DNA from: Apium graveolens
Taxonomy: Eukaryota; Streptophyta; Magnoliopsida; Apiales; Apiaceae
Length of the DNA stretch: 64,000 nucleotides
NCBI RefSeq assembly: GCF_009905375.1
Contig: NC_133657.1
Span: forward strand, 44,008,192-44,072,191
Reading direction: 5' to 3'
Below are positions 47,242-58,457 of the stretch, in pieces (the stretch's first letter is position 1; each line of letters opens with the position of its first letter). The position numbers were made by a program, and so were the translations under genes. Below the pieces are notes generated by a model that saw nothing but the letters and a program-made list of their open reading frames with translations, searched no databases and was not told the origin of the DNA.

Positions 47242-48050
47242 TCAGATAGAAAACAATTGGGGGTACTTTTCTAGCATCGCGCTCTCTAGTTCCCAAGTTG
47301 ATTCCTCCACATTATGATTCTGCCATAGCACTCTGACTAGCTTGATCACTTTGTTCCGAAGCACCTGTTACTTCTTATCTATAATCTTTACTGGTTTCTC
47401 CACGTAAGTCAGATCTGCATATCCACCTGCTCGTACTCCACTATGTGTCTGGCATCCCGATGATACTTCCTTAGCATTGACACATGGAACACATTATGAA
47501 CTTGCTACAGTTTCGAAGGGTAGGGCTAGCTCATATGCTAACTTCCCAATACGTCTTAATATATCCAAGGGTCCAACAAATCGTGGACTTAGCTTTCCTT
47601 TCTCTCTGAACCTCATCAATCCTTTCCAAGGGAATACCTATAACAGCACTAGGTCCCCTACTTCCTATTCTTTGTCCTTTCATGTCAATTCAACATACTT
47701 CTTATGTCCATCTTGGGCCACTACCAGCCGTCCTCTGATTAGATCTATTATATCCCTGGTCCCTTGGACTACTGCGGGTCCGAGCATCTTGCGCTCTACA
47801 ACTTCATCCTAACATAAGGGAGATCGACATTGTCTTCCCTCAAGGATCTCATAAGGCGACATCTCGATATTGACATACCATCTATCGTTTTAAGAAAACT
47901 CGATACGTGCTAAGTGATCATTCCAAATTCTTTCAAGTCTATCGCACAGACTCTCATCATAGCTTCTAGCATTATAGCTTTTGCTTCTCAATACTCCTTC
48001 TTTTCTAGTTCGCAATCGGTATTATCTTCCATACAAAATACTATTCTAGA
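47242..48050 (-). pseudogene. Element B integrase C-terminus with chromodomain
   Basis: The last part is well preserved: VIKLVRVLWQNHNVEESTW, then ELESAMLEKYPQLFSI and a stop at 47242, a group II-type chromodomain as in Tekay integrases. Upstream frames show GPLDILRRIGKLAYELALP, DGHKKYVEL and SPYEILEGRQCRSPLC. Stops and frameshifts lie between these blocks, so integrase itself is dead although the chromodomain frame is clean. Confidence 0.88.
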
Positions 48051-50879
48051 TATACCTTTACTCGCTAGAGTTTTATAACCTTTTAATAATCGCGTCAACC
48101 TTAGTATCACGAACACGTTAGAATTGGAATACCACCGTACTTGGTACCACTTCATCTCTAGCTGCCTCCATCTTCGAAAGCTTGGTCCTTCGTATAGAAG
48201 TAAAAGAATTTATTGAGTGATCACTATGATCATGAACACTTGTTCTATTGCATAGTTAGTACAGAAGGTGGCCAGCCTTTAGTACTTGACAAGCAATTAA
48301 ACAACATGTGGTATCCTACTAGGCTTCTATCACACAGATAGGTAGTCATTCGGCAATACCTCCCCTTCTGGAAGGGTTGTTCTTCTCAGCTTACATGAAA
48401 TGAATAGAAGAGAAAAGAAAGAATTGAAGAGAATTGTATATATGAAAAAAAAATATACTGCCACAAAATATCTGGCTTGGAATCTACCTCTGAACTATAG
48501 AGGTTTGTCATAGGAGAACAAAACATATATATGTATATATCTCAACATCAAGCATTATCGCATCGTATTTCACATGCCTAAATATTTTTGCTATTCCGTC
48601 CATCATTCTATGGACCCATGCTCTTGCGCGAGCTTATACACAATCACCTTTGAAACTTCCTCGACATCGAAAATCGAATCTGGGATCTTATTCTAGACAT
48701 CATCGTTACTAGAATTCTATGCTTGCACCGCAACCTTCCTCGTATAGTAATACGACTCTCTATTGATAAGAAGGAATAAGTATTCAATAGGTAAATAATC
48801 GACTTAATTAGTCTATCAATGATAACTTATACACCACCACGACCCGATTAGTGGTACTCAATCTCAACATCCATTCCAATACAACTCTCACGGTTGTAAG
48901 TAATCGGCTCATTACTCGTAGAATCATTCCTGCATTACTATGGTCCACTGTTGACCTACTGTAGTCATTCATTTTCCATGAAGTCTTAATAGCTAACCAT
49001 ATGGAGTCCATACATATCGTATCGAATTCTTCTAAGGAGGTAACATGATCACCGTTCATGATTCATGAAGAACACTCCTGAACTTGACGTACATATGACA
49101 TGAAGCAGATAAAATTGCAGAAGAGTTTCAATGAAAGCAACAATAGCAGGTTAATACCATTCTTAATCATACGCCTTCAATAAAAGACTTAACTCAAAGG
49201 TTTGTTTAGTCCTTTTGAAATATGGTCCTGGCTTATTCTCAAGATAGTACCTTCTAGAATGGATAGCCCGCTCATGGCGATTACACGAATTAAACCTTTA
49301 CCAAACTACTATTACGGTTGGGTATTGCACAGTCATCAGAAGGAATGTGAATCTTCCAAACCATAATACAACCTTCACGGCTTCAACCATCATCACTTTA
49401 TTCCTCTGGCACGAGCGCCTATAATTCCTCTCTTACACTTAGAGTGTCAGCCACCTCTTTGGCCTTTCCTGATAGTAAAATTTCCTTACAATCAATATCA
49501 TTTTAAATAATCTTCAACTAAATTTTCTACCTCATTTCCAATCATTGCTTGTGTGAAAATGCTCTTCCTTACGCTTTGGTGAGAAAAAAAAATATCACCA
49601 TTTTTTTCCATAAGTTATTGCCTCGGTCTTTTTGAGGTTAACATTGTCACGACTGACTCTCGATCATACTTAGGACGTCTCTTATCTTGGGTCCTTCTTG
49701 TTTTCACCAATCTCGACCCTCATTGAATCGATCTATACTTTCTTATGGTTCAACACGTGCCCTTCCTGTCATTATTATAATTACGTCATATTTCCTTTAT
49801 CAAAATTTCTATGCTTGAGAACTTTGAATACTACCTTTCTCCTTGTAAAACCTCAAAGGTTATCCTTAAATCCTTCATCAGGTACACCCTAGGTACAGGG
49901 CATATCAAGATACCATTTACTAATACCAGAATCATTGTCTATATAGTTCTGAAAAACTTTCTCCACTGATCCTTAAAGGTTGTTGTTACCTTAATCCTTT
50001 CCAATTCATACTGTCAAAACTCATACTATCCCTATTAAGGGTGAAATGCCAACCTTTATGCATTCCCCTAGGATTCATTTTAAGTTACCGAGGTTCTATC
50101 CTTAATTCCATCTTTAAAAAGGTACATGCATCCTTCCATGGATAAATCAAGTCATATATCCCTGATAAGGGTATCTTATTCAATCATTCCCACCTCGATA
50201 GTATATGCCTAATTTGACAATAACATCTGTATTCAAAATGAGGTCAATCAATATGGCCTCCAAAAGATAACAACGGTTATCCGCTTTTCTGGCCTGATTC
50301 AGTAATGATAACAGGGATGTTCTAGAAGATATTGGTCGTGTTCAACGTGAACCTTTTAGTTCTAACTACTCATTTACCTCTTTTATTTATCTCAACAGTC
50401 ATCTCAACGCTGGGATATCTTTTATGCCTGGCGTCCCCCTTTTTGGGTATCAATTCACATGTGTTACTCACACTTCACATTCTTGAAGGTCACTTCATTC
50501 ATCCAATTTCCTAATTTCTTACTTTCTTGTCTCCTCAGTCTATCCGCGTCTCATTATTTATCCTTCGAACTATCTCAAAGTTTCCTCGAATCCTCCCAAC
50601 TTAAAGGGGATAAAATATATGTATCTCTTATGCATTCAACCATCAATTTTAACTCATGGTGAATCACTCTCATCCTGATGATTACATACTTTTCTATTTC
50701 TATTGCTACGAGTCTTTATGGTTTCCTCATATCTAACTCCCTTATCATTCCTCTAACTCTATTGCCTTTATATTCCTTTCCACTTCAGTTTCTTTTTATC
50801 TACCTCTCTCTTGCAATCATTTCACGAACCCACTAATCATTGACTTCAAACATCACGTCATTCTGGGATTCTAGTCCTC
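48051..50879 (-). other. Element B central interior, unrecognised and decayed
   Basis: By element layout this should hold protease, RT and the integrase core, but no catalytic motif was found in any minus frame. It is colinear with element A segments 31315-32563 and 40592-42219, so it predates their separation. The empty target sites of elements C (about 48050) and D (about 49310) can be read here. Confidence 0.65.
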
Positions 50880-51235
50880 AGAACAAATCTTGACAACTTT
50901 TACAATCTTAGATTCATAATTTATCATACTCGTCCGCCTTTGTTTCGGCTCTAAAGCTTCTACACTATTTCCATAACCTTGGGAAGTACTTTCCCGAAAC
51001 AATTGACTGAACTTTAATCAGTTTATTATAACCTCTGGCTCCGTGCCTTTCTTGGTCTTTCACCAGCGGGTGGCCTCTCTCTTAGGAGGGTAAATGACAA
51101 AAACAGTCTTTTGTGATTCGTCCATCATTTAGAATCTCAAATGATTCCTATATTTCCTTTAGCCAGGCTCTCGTCTCTACTGGGTTTGCTTGTTCCTTGG
51201 AACTCTGAGAGCTTAACGACTTAAAGGTCCTGAAA
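50880..51235 (-). pseudogene. Element B gag fragment
   Basis: The minus strand reads FKSLSSQSSKEQ, NPVETRAWLKEI, a TAG, then ESFEILN. In another frame follow KTVFVIYPPKREATRWWKT, and LEPKQRRTSMINYESKI, equivalent to LELKQGNMSIADYESKF of element E. It lies downstream, in sense, of an RNase H/integrase fragment, the reverse of the normal gag-pol order. Confidence 0.82.
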
Positions 51236-51559
51236 GAATTTCCCACCGCACTGTCTCCTCAGGGTGTTGGTTGGGGATAATAGTCTAAGTTCTTTTTAGA
51301 CAGGTCCATGAATTGTCGTATAGGAGCACCGTCTCGGGTCTCCTTATCTTGCTCAACTTTTATTTTCTCAGTATCAAAATGTTTCATCCTGCTCCCATAA
51401 TCAGGGTTATCTTATACGTTAAAATCCTTGTTTTTCATTTCATTATATTATGGGTTCTTTCTTTCTTGATGGCGACCTCCCTGACTATCACATTCAGGGT
51501 TTGCCCTAAATCTTATTCCTCGAGCTATGGATTTCATCTAAGATCCAGTCCTTAAGCTC

Positions 51560-52330
51560 TTAAACGTTTGGAACCCAAATTTTGTAGGAATACCTCATTA
51601 TTCCCTTATCATCTTTCTTGATATTAATCTCTTCTCCAGTCATTGACTCTCTGCCTTCATTCATCACTTTTTCTTGGCACAATATGATCTTTTTCGATAA
51701 TTCGGGCTGTATTGCAATCTCAAACAGCGTTTCGGTACCGGCTCCGGTTACCTTCACTTCTATTTCCATTTTCTCAAAATCTCTTATCAACTCTCCCACA
51801 GACATTTTCATCTTGAGTCTCTCCTTTATACTAAGGGCATTAGCCACCATTTTGGCTTTCCCTGGATGATAAAGAATCTCATAATCGTAATCCTTGATTA
51901 GCTCTAACCACCTTCTTTGGCGCATGTTGAGCTCTTTCTGCGTGAAAACGCACTAGAGCACTTATGGCTTGTGTAAATCTCACACTTCTCTCCATACAAG
52001 TAGTGCCTCCAATCTTTAGGGTAAAACTATTGCCACGAACCCAAGCTCATGGGTGGGGATATCGAATTTTATATTCCCTTAATTATCGTGACGCGTACGC
52101 GATTACCTTCCTGTGCTGTATAAGAAGCACCCTAATTCCTTATGCGAAGCGTCACTAAACATCACAACATCTCCTTTTCCATCCAGCAACGCCAACATAG
52201 GGGCCGTCACCAATCTTTGCTTCAGTTCTTAAAAGCCGTTCTCACATTTCCTTGTCCATTCGAACTTCTCAGTCTTACAAGTAAGCCACGTTAAAGGGGC
52301 TACTATCTTTACAAACTTGAACGAACCTCC
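51560..52330 (-). pseudogene. Element B RT end / RNase H / integrase-N fragment
   Basis: From the right, the sense strand shows the RT-RNase H junction (SFKFVKIVAPLTWLTC, KTEKFEWTRKCEN), RNase H sequence including ALLDGKGD-like remnants, and an open 121-codon stretch [20 protein letters not shown] ending in the integrase N-terminal part KIWVPNV. The palm with YVDD is absent. It begins directly after the leader ORF and precedes gag. Confidence 0.88.
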
Positions 52331-52399
52331 GGTAGTGACCGGCCAATCCTACCTCTGGTAGTCGCCCTAACTATGGTTATCAATTCCTCAGTGGTCCTT

Positions 52400-52625
52400 T
52401 ATATATTCTTGACAGGATCCTCCACGGGATCCTTCTCAGCAATAATCCCTTCTAGGACAACATCCTCAACCGCTACATCCTCAATATGAACATCATCCGG
52501 TCCCGTGTTAGGACGCTCTATCGGATCCACAATCTGATCTCCAATAATTAATAAAACATCATCGCGTTGTTGTTCCTCAACCTCAGGGTTCTGAGTCCCG
52601 CTACCATATATGATAACAAACTACG
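52400..52625 (-). pseudogene. Acidic ORF in the leader of element B
   Basis: An uninterrupted coding-like stretch in the sense direction: GSGTQNPEVEEQQRDDVL, DQIVDPIERPNTGPDDVHIE, DVAVEDVVLEGIIAEKDPVE, ending in TAA. It is very rich in Asp, Glu and Val. It is conserved and open in the two other copies (42700-42920 and 58065-58285). No ATG start was fixed, and no known domain recognised. Confidence 0.55.
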
Positions 52626-52776
52626 CTTCTATCACGATATTTATAAGGGTTCTCATAAGGGTTTTAACTTTCAGGACTACGTTAGGTAGTCTGACTATGA
52701 ACTTGGCAAGAGTTGTTATTATCTTATTAAACTTCTTATCTTAACATCGCATCATCTCTGAGGTTCATAACTCTTA

Positions 52777-52788
52777 GCTCTGATACCA
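52777..52788 (-). other. Element B primer-binding site
   Basis: TGGTATCAGAGC on the minus strand, four bases from the LTR. An identical one serves the middle LTR at 43075-43086. Confidence 0.93.
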
Positions 52789-52792
52789 TTTC

Positions 52793-55700
52793 TGTAACAC
52801 CCCCAAATCTGGGGTCGGGGATCCGGGTTGTCACGAGTTCCATTTCCCTTAATAATACTTAATCTTAATAATCAACCAAATACTGCGTACTGTGACCCCA
52901 CAATATACACACACACCACAAGTTATAGTCTCAGAGATGAATACCAAACAATAACACAAGTCATTTTATTCCACAATTATAAGTCATTACACCTCAAAAG
53001 GGTTTCTGAATAAATTTACATATTCTTTGCCATTATTACAATTCATAAATATACATAAGTCTGGTACATCAAAAGTTGAAAGCCTAGCCTATTGGTAGAC
53101 CCTACCTCAGCTACAACGGCATCAACGCCTACAGGAAACTGCAAAACGTTTCCTATCCGCTCACGAATTGGGAGCTTGATCCTGTTCATCTTGTCTATCT
53201 GTTGTTGTGTGATGAAAGAAGAAAACAAGGGTGAGCAACAAGCTCACCGAAGTAATATGTATAATGATTAACAATATATGAGCATTCTCATAGTACCCAT
53301 GAAAGTCTTGGTCAAGTAAAAAAATGAACCAAGTTTGATATCTTATCGCGACCAAGTCGCAAAATATTCAGTATATATGTATATATACTTTTCAAAATCT
53401 TGGAAGTCTTCTTCCATGCATAATATACACAGAATTCCAGTTTATAACTGTATAAAAATATCGTTGCAAGGTGATCTCATATATCTAACCTTGTCTCAAC
53501 GTTTTTGTGAAAATCTTTGTCATGCATAAGATAATCATTAACCAGATATAAGTTGAAAAGATGAAGTTACAAGATACTCCAATATACTTATATCTTTTCC
53601 GGATACTACTTGAACTACCACCGTTCAAGGTATCAGCAGTTTCAAAAGTTCATCACATAGATGAGACTACAAGAAAAGACATGAATAGATTCAATCTTTG
53701 AAATATCATTATAAATAATGAAGTTATGAGATACTTCATCAAGTCCTGATATATATACACCTATATATATATCTCATACTTTCCTTGGAAACCTCTGTTA
53801 AGAAATATATAAACAGAGTTATAATATCCAATGAATTTGGAAAGAAGAAAACCTTGGCATAAACCTGATATCTTGTTGATCAGGAAAAGATACCAATAAG
53901 TAACCTTTTCTACTAGTAGATGGACGAATTCCCCACTGGTCATCACCCTGGTCGCATTAGGACCTATGTTGGACTGCCACTCAGCCACTTACGCATTGAT
54001 GGACTCCCACTGAGCCACTTACACTTTCATGGACGCCCACTGAGCCCATGTTGCTTATGCCGACTCAAATAGATGGACTTACTTCCCGAACGTTGGGCAA
54101 GTAATCAAAATGTTTTCTCAAAACAGCAACCTTGTTGCGAATATAAAATACACCATAGAGCCGGATCCCTCGGGTTTTGAGCGAGTATTTAAATCCCCAT
54201 TGAAAGGAAGATCTTAAATATAAAAATCAGTTTTGGGATCCGTTCTAACTTTTAAAATCATTTTGAAGACTCGAAAACATTTTTAAGAATGTTTGGAGTA
54301 ATGCTGATTTAATAAAATAATTCAATCCCGATATGTTGGAGAATATCTGAATATTATTATTTAAATAATATTCCCATAAAGGATAATCTTTATAAAAATA
54401 ATTGAAGTAGAAGTTTTAAGACTCATACTTGAAATGAATAATAAATAACCAAAGATATACTTATAAGAAAGTACGATCTTTATTTGAATAATCGAAAATA
54501 AGTTTGATTGTCGAAACATTATTCTTTAATAAAATAAAGAATAATATTTAATAAAAGGAGCGGAGTTATAAGCCCTCGAATGAATATTCAAAATAACATT
54601 CATTAAATAAAATAAGCGGAGTCATAAGTCCTCGAATGAATATTCAAAATAATATTCATTAGATAAAATAAGCGGAGTCATAAGTCCTCGAATGAATATT
54701 CAAAATAATATTCATTAAATAAAATAAATTTATCGAATAAACCTTATTCGATTAATAGTTTTGAAAACTATATATATATATATATAAATATATATGTATA
54801 TATATTATAGTCGGGAACATCGACTCCCGGTTTAGAAATATGTTCACCTTTGGGTCCCCTATACTAAGGGTATACGCAACGACTGCTTATCTCTAGCATA
54901 GGTATTATGCAACTTATAAGCAATTGAATCAACAATTAGATATTAAGATTATGAAACAGACATGCATATATACCATATCAGCATGCTCCAATATATCGCA
55001 AGATTTGCTAATAACAATCATGCACTTATAACAAGATAATGCATATACATATATACATCACAACAACAGTATAACGGGTAGAAAACTTGCCTGAGTGTTC
55101 CCGGATAGACTTAAGCTTAGAGTGGGTCCGATAACCTATGAACAACAACATAAGTCGAAATTAAACTCCGGTCGCTTAAGAAACTAGACTTTAACCAATT
55201 GAACCCTAATGTTCGTATATGATCATTTATACGCTTAACAAATCACATTAGTCGTTCGAGTACCCTCATCTCCACCATTTTTAATAAATTAACCATTAAG
55301 AATTTTAAGGCGATTCTTTCGCGAGTACCCTACCAACTGCCTAATCCACTTTACATAATTGTTTCATACTCCAATTAGTCATTTAAGGACCTTAACCAAG
55401 GTTTCAAAAAAAGGCGAGGGGTAATGGTTCGTTCGCGAAATGCCGTTACTTAAAACGGTCGTTTCTCCTAAACCGTACATCGGATTCAAGTGAACCACAT
55501 ATCAAAACGAAGCTTACGACATAATCTAACTAAATATGGAAAAGTAACAGATTCAGTAGTTAGCTCTCTATCCCGAACACTAAGAACAAGCAGTTGTATG
55601 AAATTGGGCATTACGACGACTATGTTTACACGATTACCAAGTTTTAAACCACTCCAAACAACAACCATTCAACTCACAACCAACAATACAACCAACCCTC

Positions 55701-56890
55701 ATCCAAACCTTACTACATCAGTCCCCAAACCTCAAGATTTTCCAGTTTATACAACCCCACCCATGAACTACTAGCTATACTTAAGTTTCATTAACTATAA
55801 ACAAGATTTCAACATCCAAATCACTACAAATCCAATCCAAACTCTAAACACACAAGCATCATGCTTCTCATTTACTATAACCATCAAAACCATCGTAATA
55901 CTCAAAGTAAAGTTAGGGTTTGGAGGTGTTATACCTTCCTTGGAGTGATTATAGTAGCTAGGAAGTCTTAGGGAGCCTCCTACAAGCTTGATCTTTTCAA
56001 AGAAATCAAGAACACAAAGTTAGGTTTTGAAGTTTCTAAAAGTCAGATTGAACGAACTGTCAAAACGAGGGTCTTACCATGCTTATTTGGACGAGACTTG
56101 TGAACAATATTTGTAGGCCATCTCAATACCTTTCCAAAGAGCTATAGAACATACTATTTGAGTGAGTATTGAAGGAGATATGGTAGTTTGAAGTTGCTGC
56201 TCCGGTTTTGGCCGAGAGCTTTTGTTCTTGGAAAGCAAAAGCCAACTTCTAATTTGTGTTTTGTGATTTGTTTTGCCTTGGCTTGGTTGCTACCTTTTGT
56301 TTGTTAATTAAATTGTTCCCATGTTAAAAATTGTGTGGCTCACAATCAACCAACCAATCCTTCCCACTTTGTCATGCTCATATCATCTGCTTATGTCATC
56401 TTGTTACACTTGTCTTCCTCTTGTTGGTGTGATGACATCATCGTCCAGTAACCTCTTTGATTAACCCCTAATTACTTGGCTAATGACCGCTGATCTGTTA
56501 TACGGTTCGCTTAACTTTCGTTCTCATTTATCGTTTGAGGGATCATACCCGGGATCTTATTACTTGGGTTCCCCTAAACCTTTCTCAATATTTTATATTC
56601 CTTTTTTGATCCTCTCTTATAATCCTTGAATTAAATCCTTTTAATCATGTTACCTTATACTCAATTCTTTCGGTATCTGGTCGATTTTCGGGAAAAATCA
56701 AAGTGTTCGAATTTGGATTCTGACGATCTTTACATACACTTATTTAATTTATGGAATACTAATACGATCTTAGAATTTCCATAACAATACTCCTATATAG
56801 CGTGGTCTGATAATTTTCCTTAATCAGCATCATCAGCAAAAGTTACTATCCATCCGTGTTTCAAAAATTCTAAAAATTGGGGTTATTACA
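52793..56890 (-). repeat. Element B right LTR, 4098 bp
   Basis: Partner of the middle LTR with scattered substitutions. It starts TGTAACACCCCC rather than TGTAACACCTCC. It has three 56-bp hairpin units (54558-54735) and the 31-bp repeat (about 53970-54050). Confidence 0.94.
54558..54735. repeat. 56-bp hairpin minisatellite, 3 copies
   Basis: Units near 54560, 54616 and 54672 with the AATGAATATT / AATATTCATT stem. The first unit has AACATTCATT, one stem mismatch. Confidence 0.88.
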
Positions 56891-58441
56891 AAGGTCATGA
56901 AAGAATTTCCTACCGCATTGTTTCCTCAAGGTGGTGGTTGGGGATAATAGTCTAAGTTCTTTTTAGACAGGTCCATGAATTGCCGTATAGGAGTACCGTC
57001 TCGGGTCTCCTTTCCTTACTCGACTTTCTGTTTCCTTAGTATGAAATGTTTCATCCTTCTCCCATACTTGGGGTTATCTTATACGTTAAAATCCTCATTT
57101 TCCACTCCATTATGTTATGGGTTCATTCTATCTTGATGGTGACCTCCCTGACTATCACGTTCAGGGTTTGCTCTAAATCTTATTCCTCAAACTAACTTTC
57201 ATCTTAGAATTCATCTTTAAGCTCTTGAACATTTGGAACCCAAATTATGTAGGAATACCTTATTATTCCCTTATCATCTTTCTCGGTATTAATCTTTTAT
57301 CTAATTGTTGGCTCTCTGCCTTCATTCATCACTTTTTCTGGCACAATATGTTCTTTTCCGATAATTCGGACTGTATTGCAATCTCAAACATCTTTTCGGT
57401 ACCGTCTCCGGTTACCTTCACTTCTATTTCCATTTTCTCAAAATCTCTTATAAACTCTCTTAAAGACATTATCATCATGAGTCTCTCCTTTTTACTAAGG
57501 GCATCAGCCACCACATTGGCTTTCCCCGAATGATAAGGAATCTCATAATCGTAATCCTTGATTAGCTCTAACCACCTCATTTGGCGCATGTTGAGCTCTT
57601 TCTGCGTGAAAATGTACTAGAGCACTTATGGCTTAGGTAATTCTCGCACTTCTCTCCATACAAGTAGTGCCTCCAATCTTTAGGGCAAAACTATTGCCAT
57701 GAGCCCAAGCTCATGGGTGGGGATATCGAATTTTATATTCCCTTAATTTTCTTGACGCGTACGCGAGTACCTTGTTGTGCTGTATAAGAGCACCCTAATT
57801 CCTTATGCGAAGCGATAATACAAATCACAAAATCTCCTTTTTTCATCTGGCAATGCCAACATAGGGGCCATCACCAATCTTTGCTTCAGTTCTTGAAAGC
57901 TGTTCTCGCATTTCTTTGTCCACTCAAACTTCTCAGCCTTACGAGTAAGCCGCGTTAAAGGGGCTACTATCTTTACAAACTCGAACGAACCTCCGGCAGT
58001 GACCGGCCAATCCTACCTCTGGTAGTTGCCCTAACAATGGTCATCAATTCCTCAGTGGTCCTTTATTCATTCTTGTCAGGATCCTTCACAGGATCCTTCT
58101 CAGCGATAATCCCTTCTAGGACAACATCCTCAACCGCTACATCCTCAATATAAACATCATCTGGTCCCGTATTAGGACACTCTATCGGATCCATAATCTG
58201 ATCTCCAATAAATAATAAAACATCATCGCGTTGTTGCTCCTCAACCTCAGGGTTCTGAGTCCCGCTACCATATACGATAACGAACTACGCTCATATCACG
58301 ATATTTATAAGGATTCCCATAAGGGTTTTAACTGTCAGTACTACGTTAGGTAGTCCGACTATGAACTTGGAAAGAGTTCTTATTTATCTTAATGAACTTA
58401 TTATCTTAACGTCACATCATCTCTGAGGTTTATAATGCTTA
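56891..58441 (-). pseudogene. Element A 5' interior: leader ORF, RT/RNase H fragment, gag start
   Basis: Colinear with B 51225-52776. The acidic leader ORF lies at about 58065-58285, the RT/RNase H junction at about 57890-57990 and RRNase-type [17 protein letters not shown] at 57329-57589, with [12 protein letters not shown] following. Integrase-N (IWVPNVQELKDE) lies at about 57225-57260, and the first gag codons run up to 56891, where element B interrupts. The TSD AAGGT is 56891-56895. Confidence 0.85.
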
Positions 58442-58453
58442 GCTCTGATACCA
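58442..58453 (-). other. Element A primer-binding site
   Basis: TGGTATCAGAGC on the minus strand, four bases from the LTR end at 58458. Confidence 0.93.
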
Positions 58454-58457
58454 TTTC

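Larger units (their letters stand above)
42518..56890 (-). mobile_element. Element B: gypsy sister of A in three-LTR tandem form, left LTR deleted
   Basis: Flanked by perfect TSD AAGGT (42513-42517 and 56891-56895). In plus order it has: a 12-15-base LTR stub, 561 bp of primer-site-proximal interior, LTR 43091-47208, full interior 47209-52792 and LTR 52793-56890. The middle LTR has a primer-binding site on its left and a polypurine tract on its right. It therefore served as 5' LTR of one unit and 3' LTR of the next. Sense is minus. Confidence 0.9.

Noticed and set aside
58442..58453. Possible tRNA-related gene
   Set aside because: Only a 12-base complement of tRNA-iMet next to an LTR; it is a primer-binding site.
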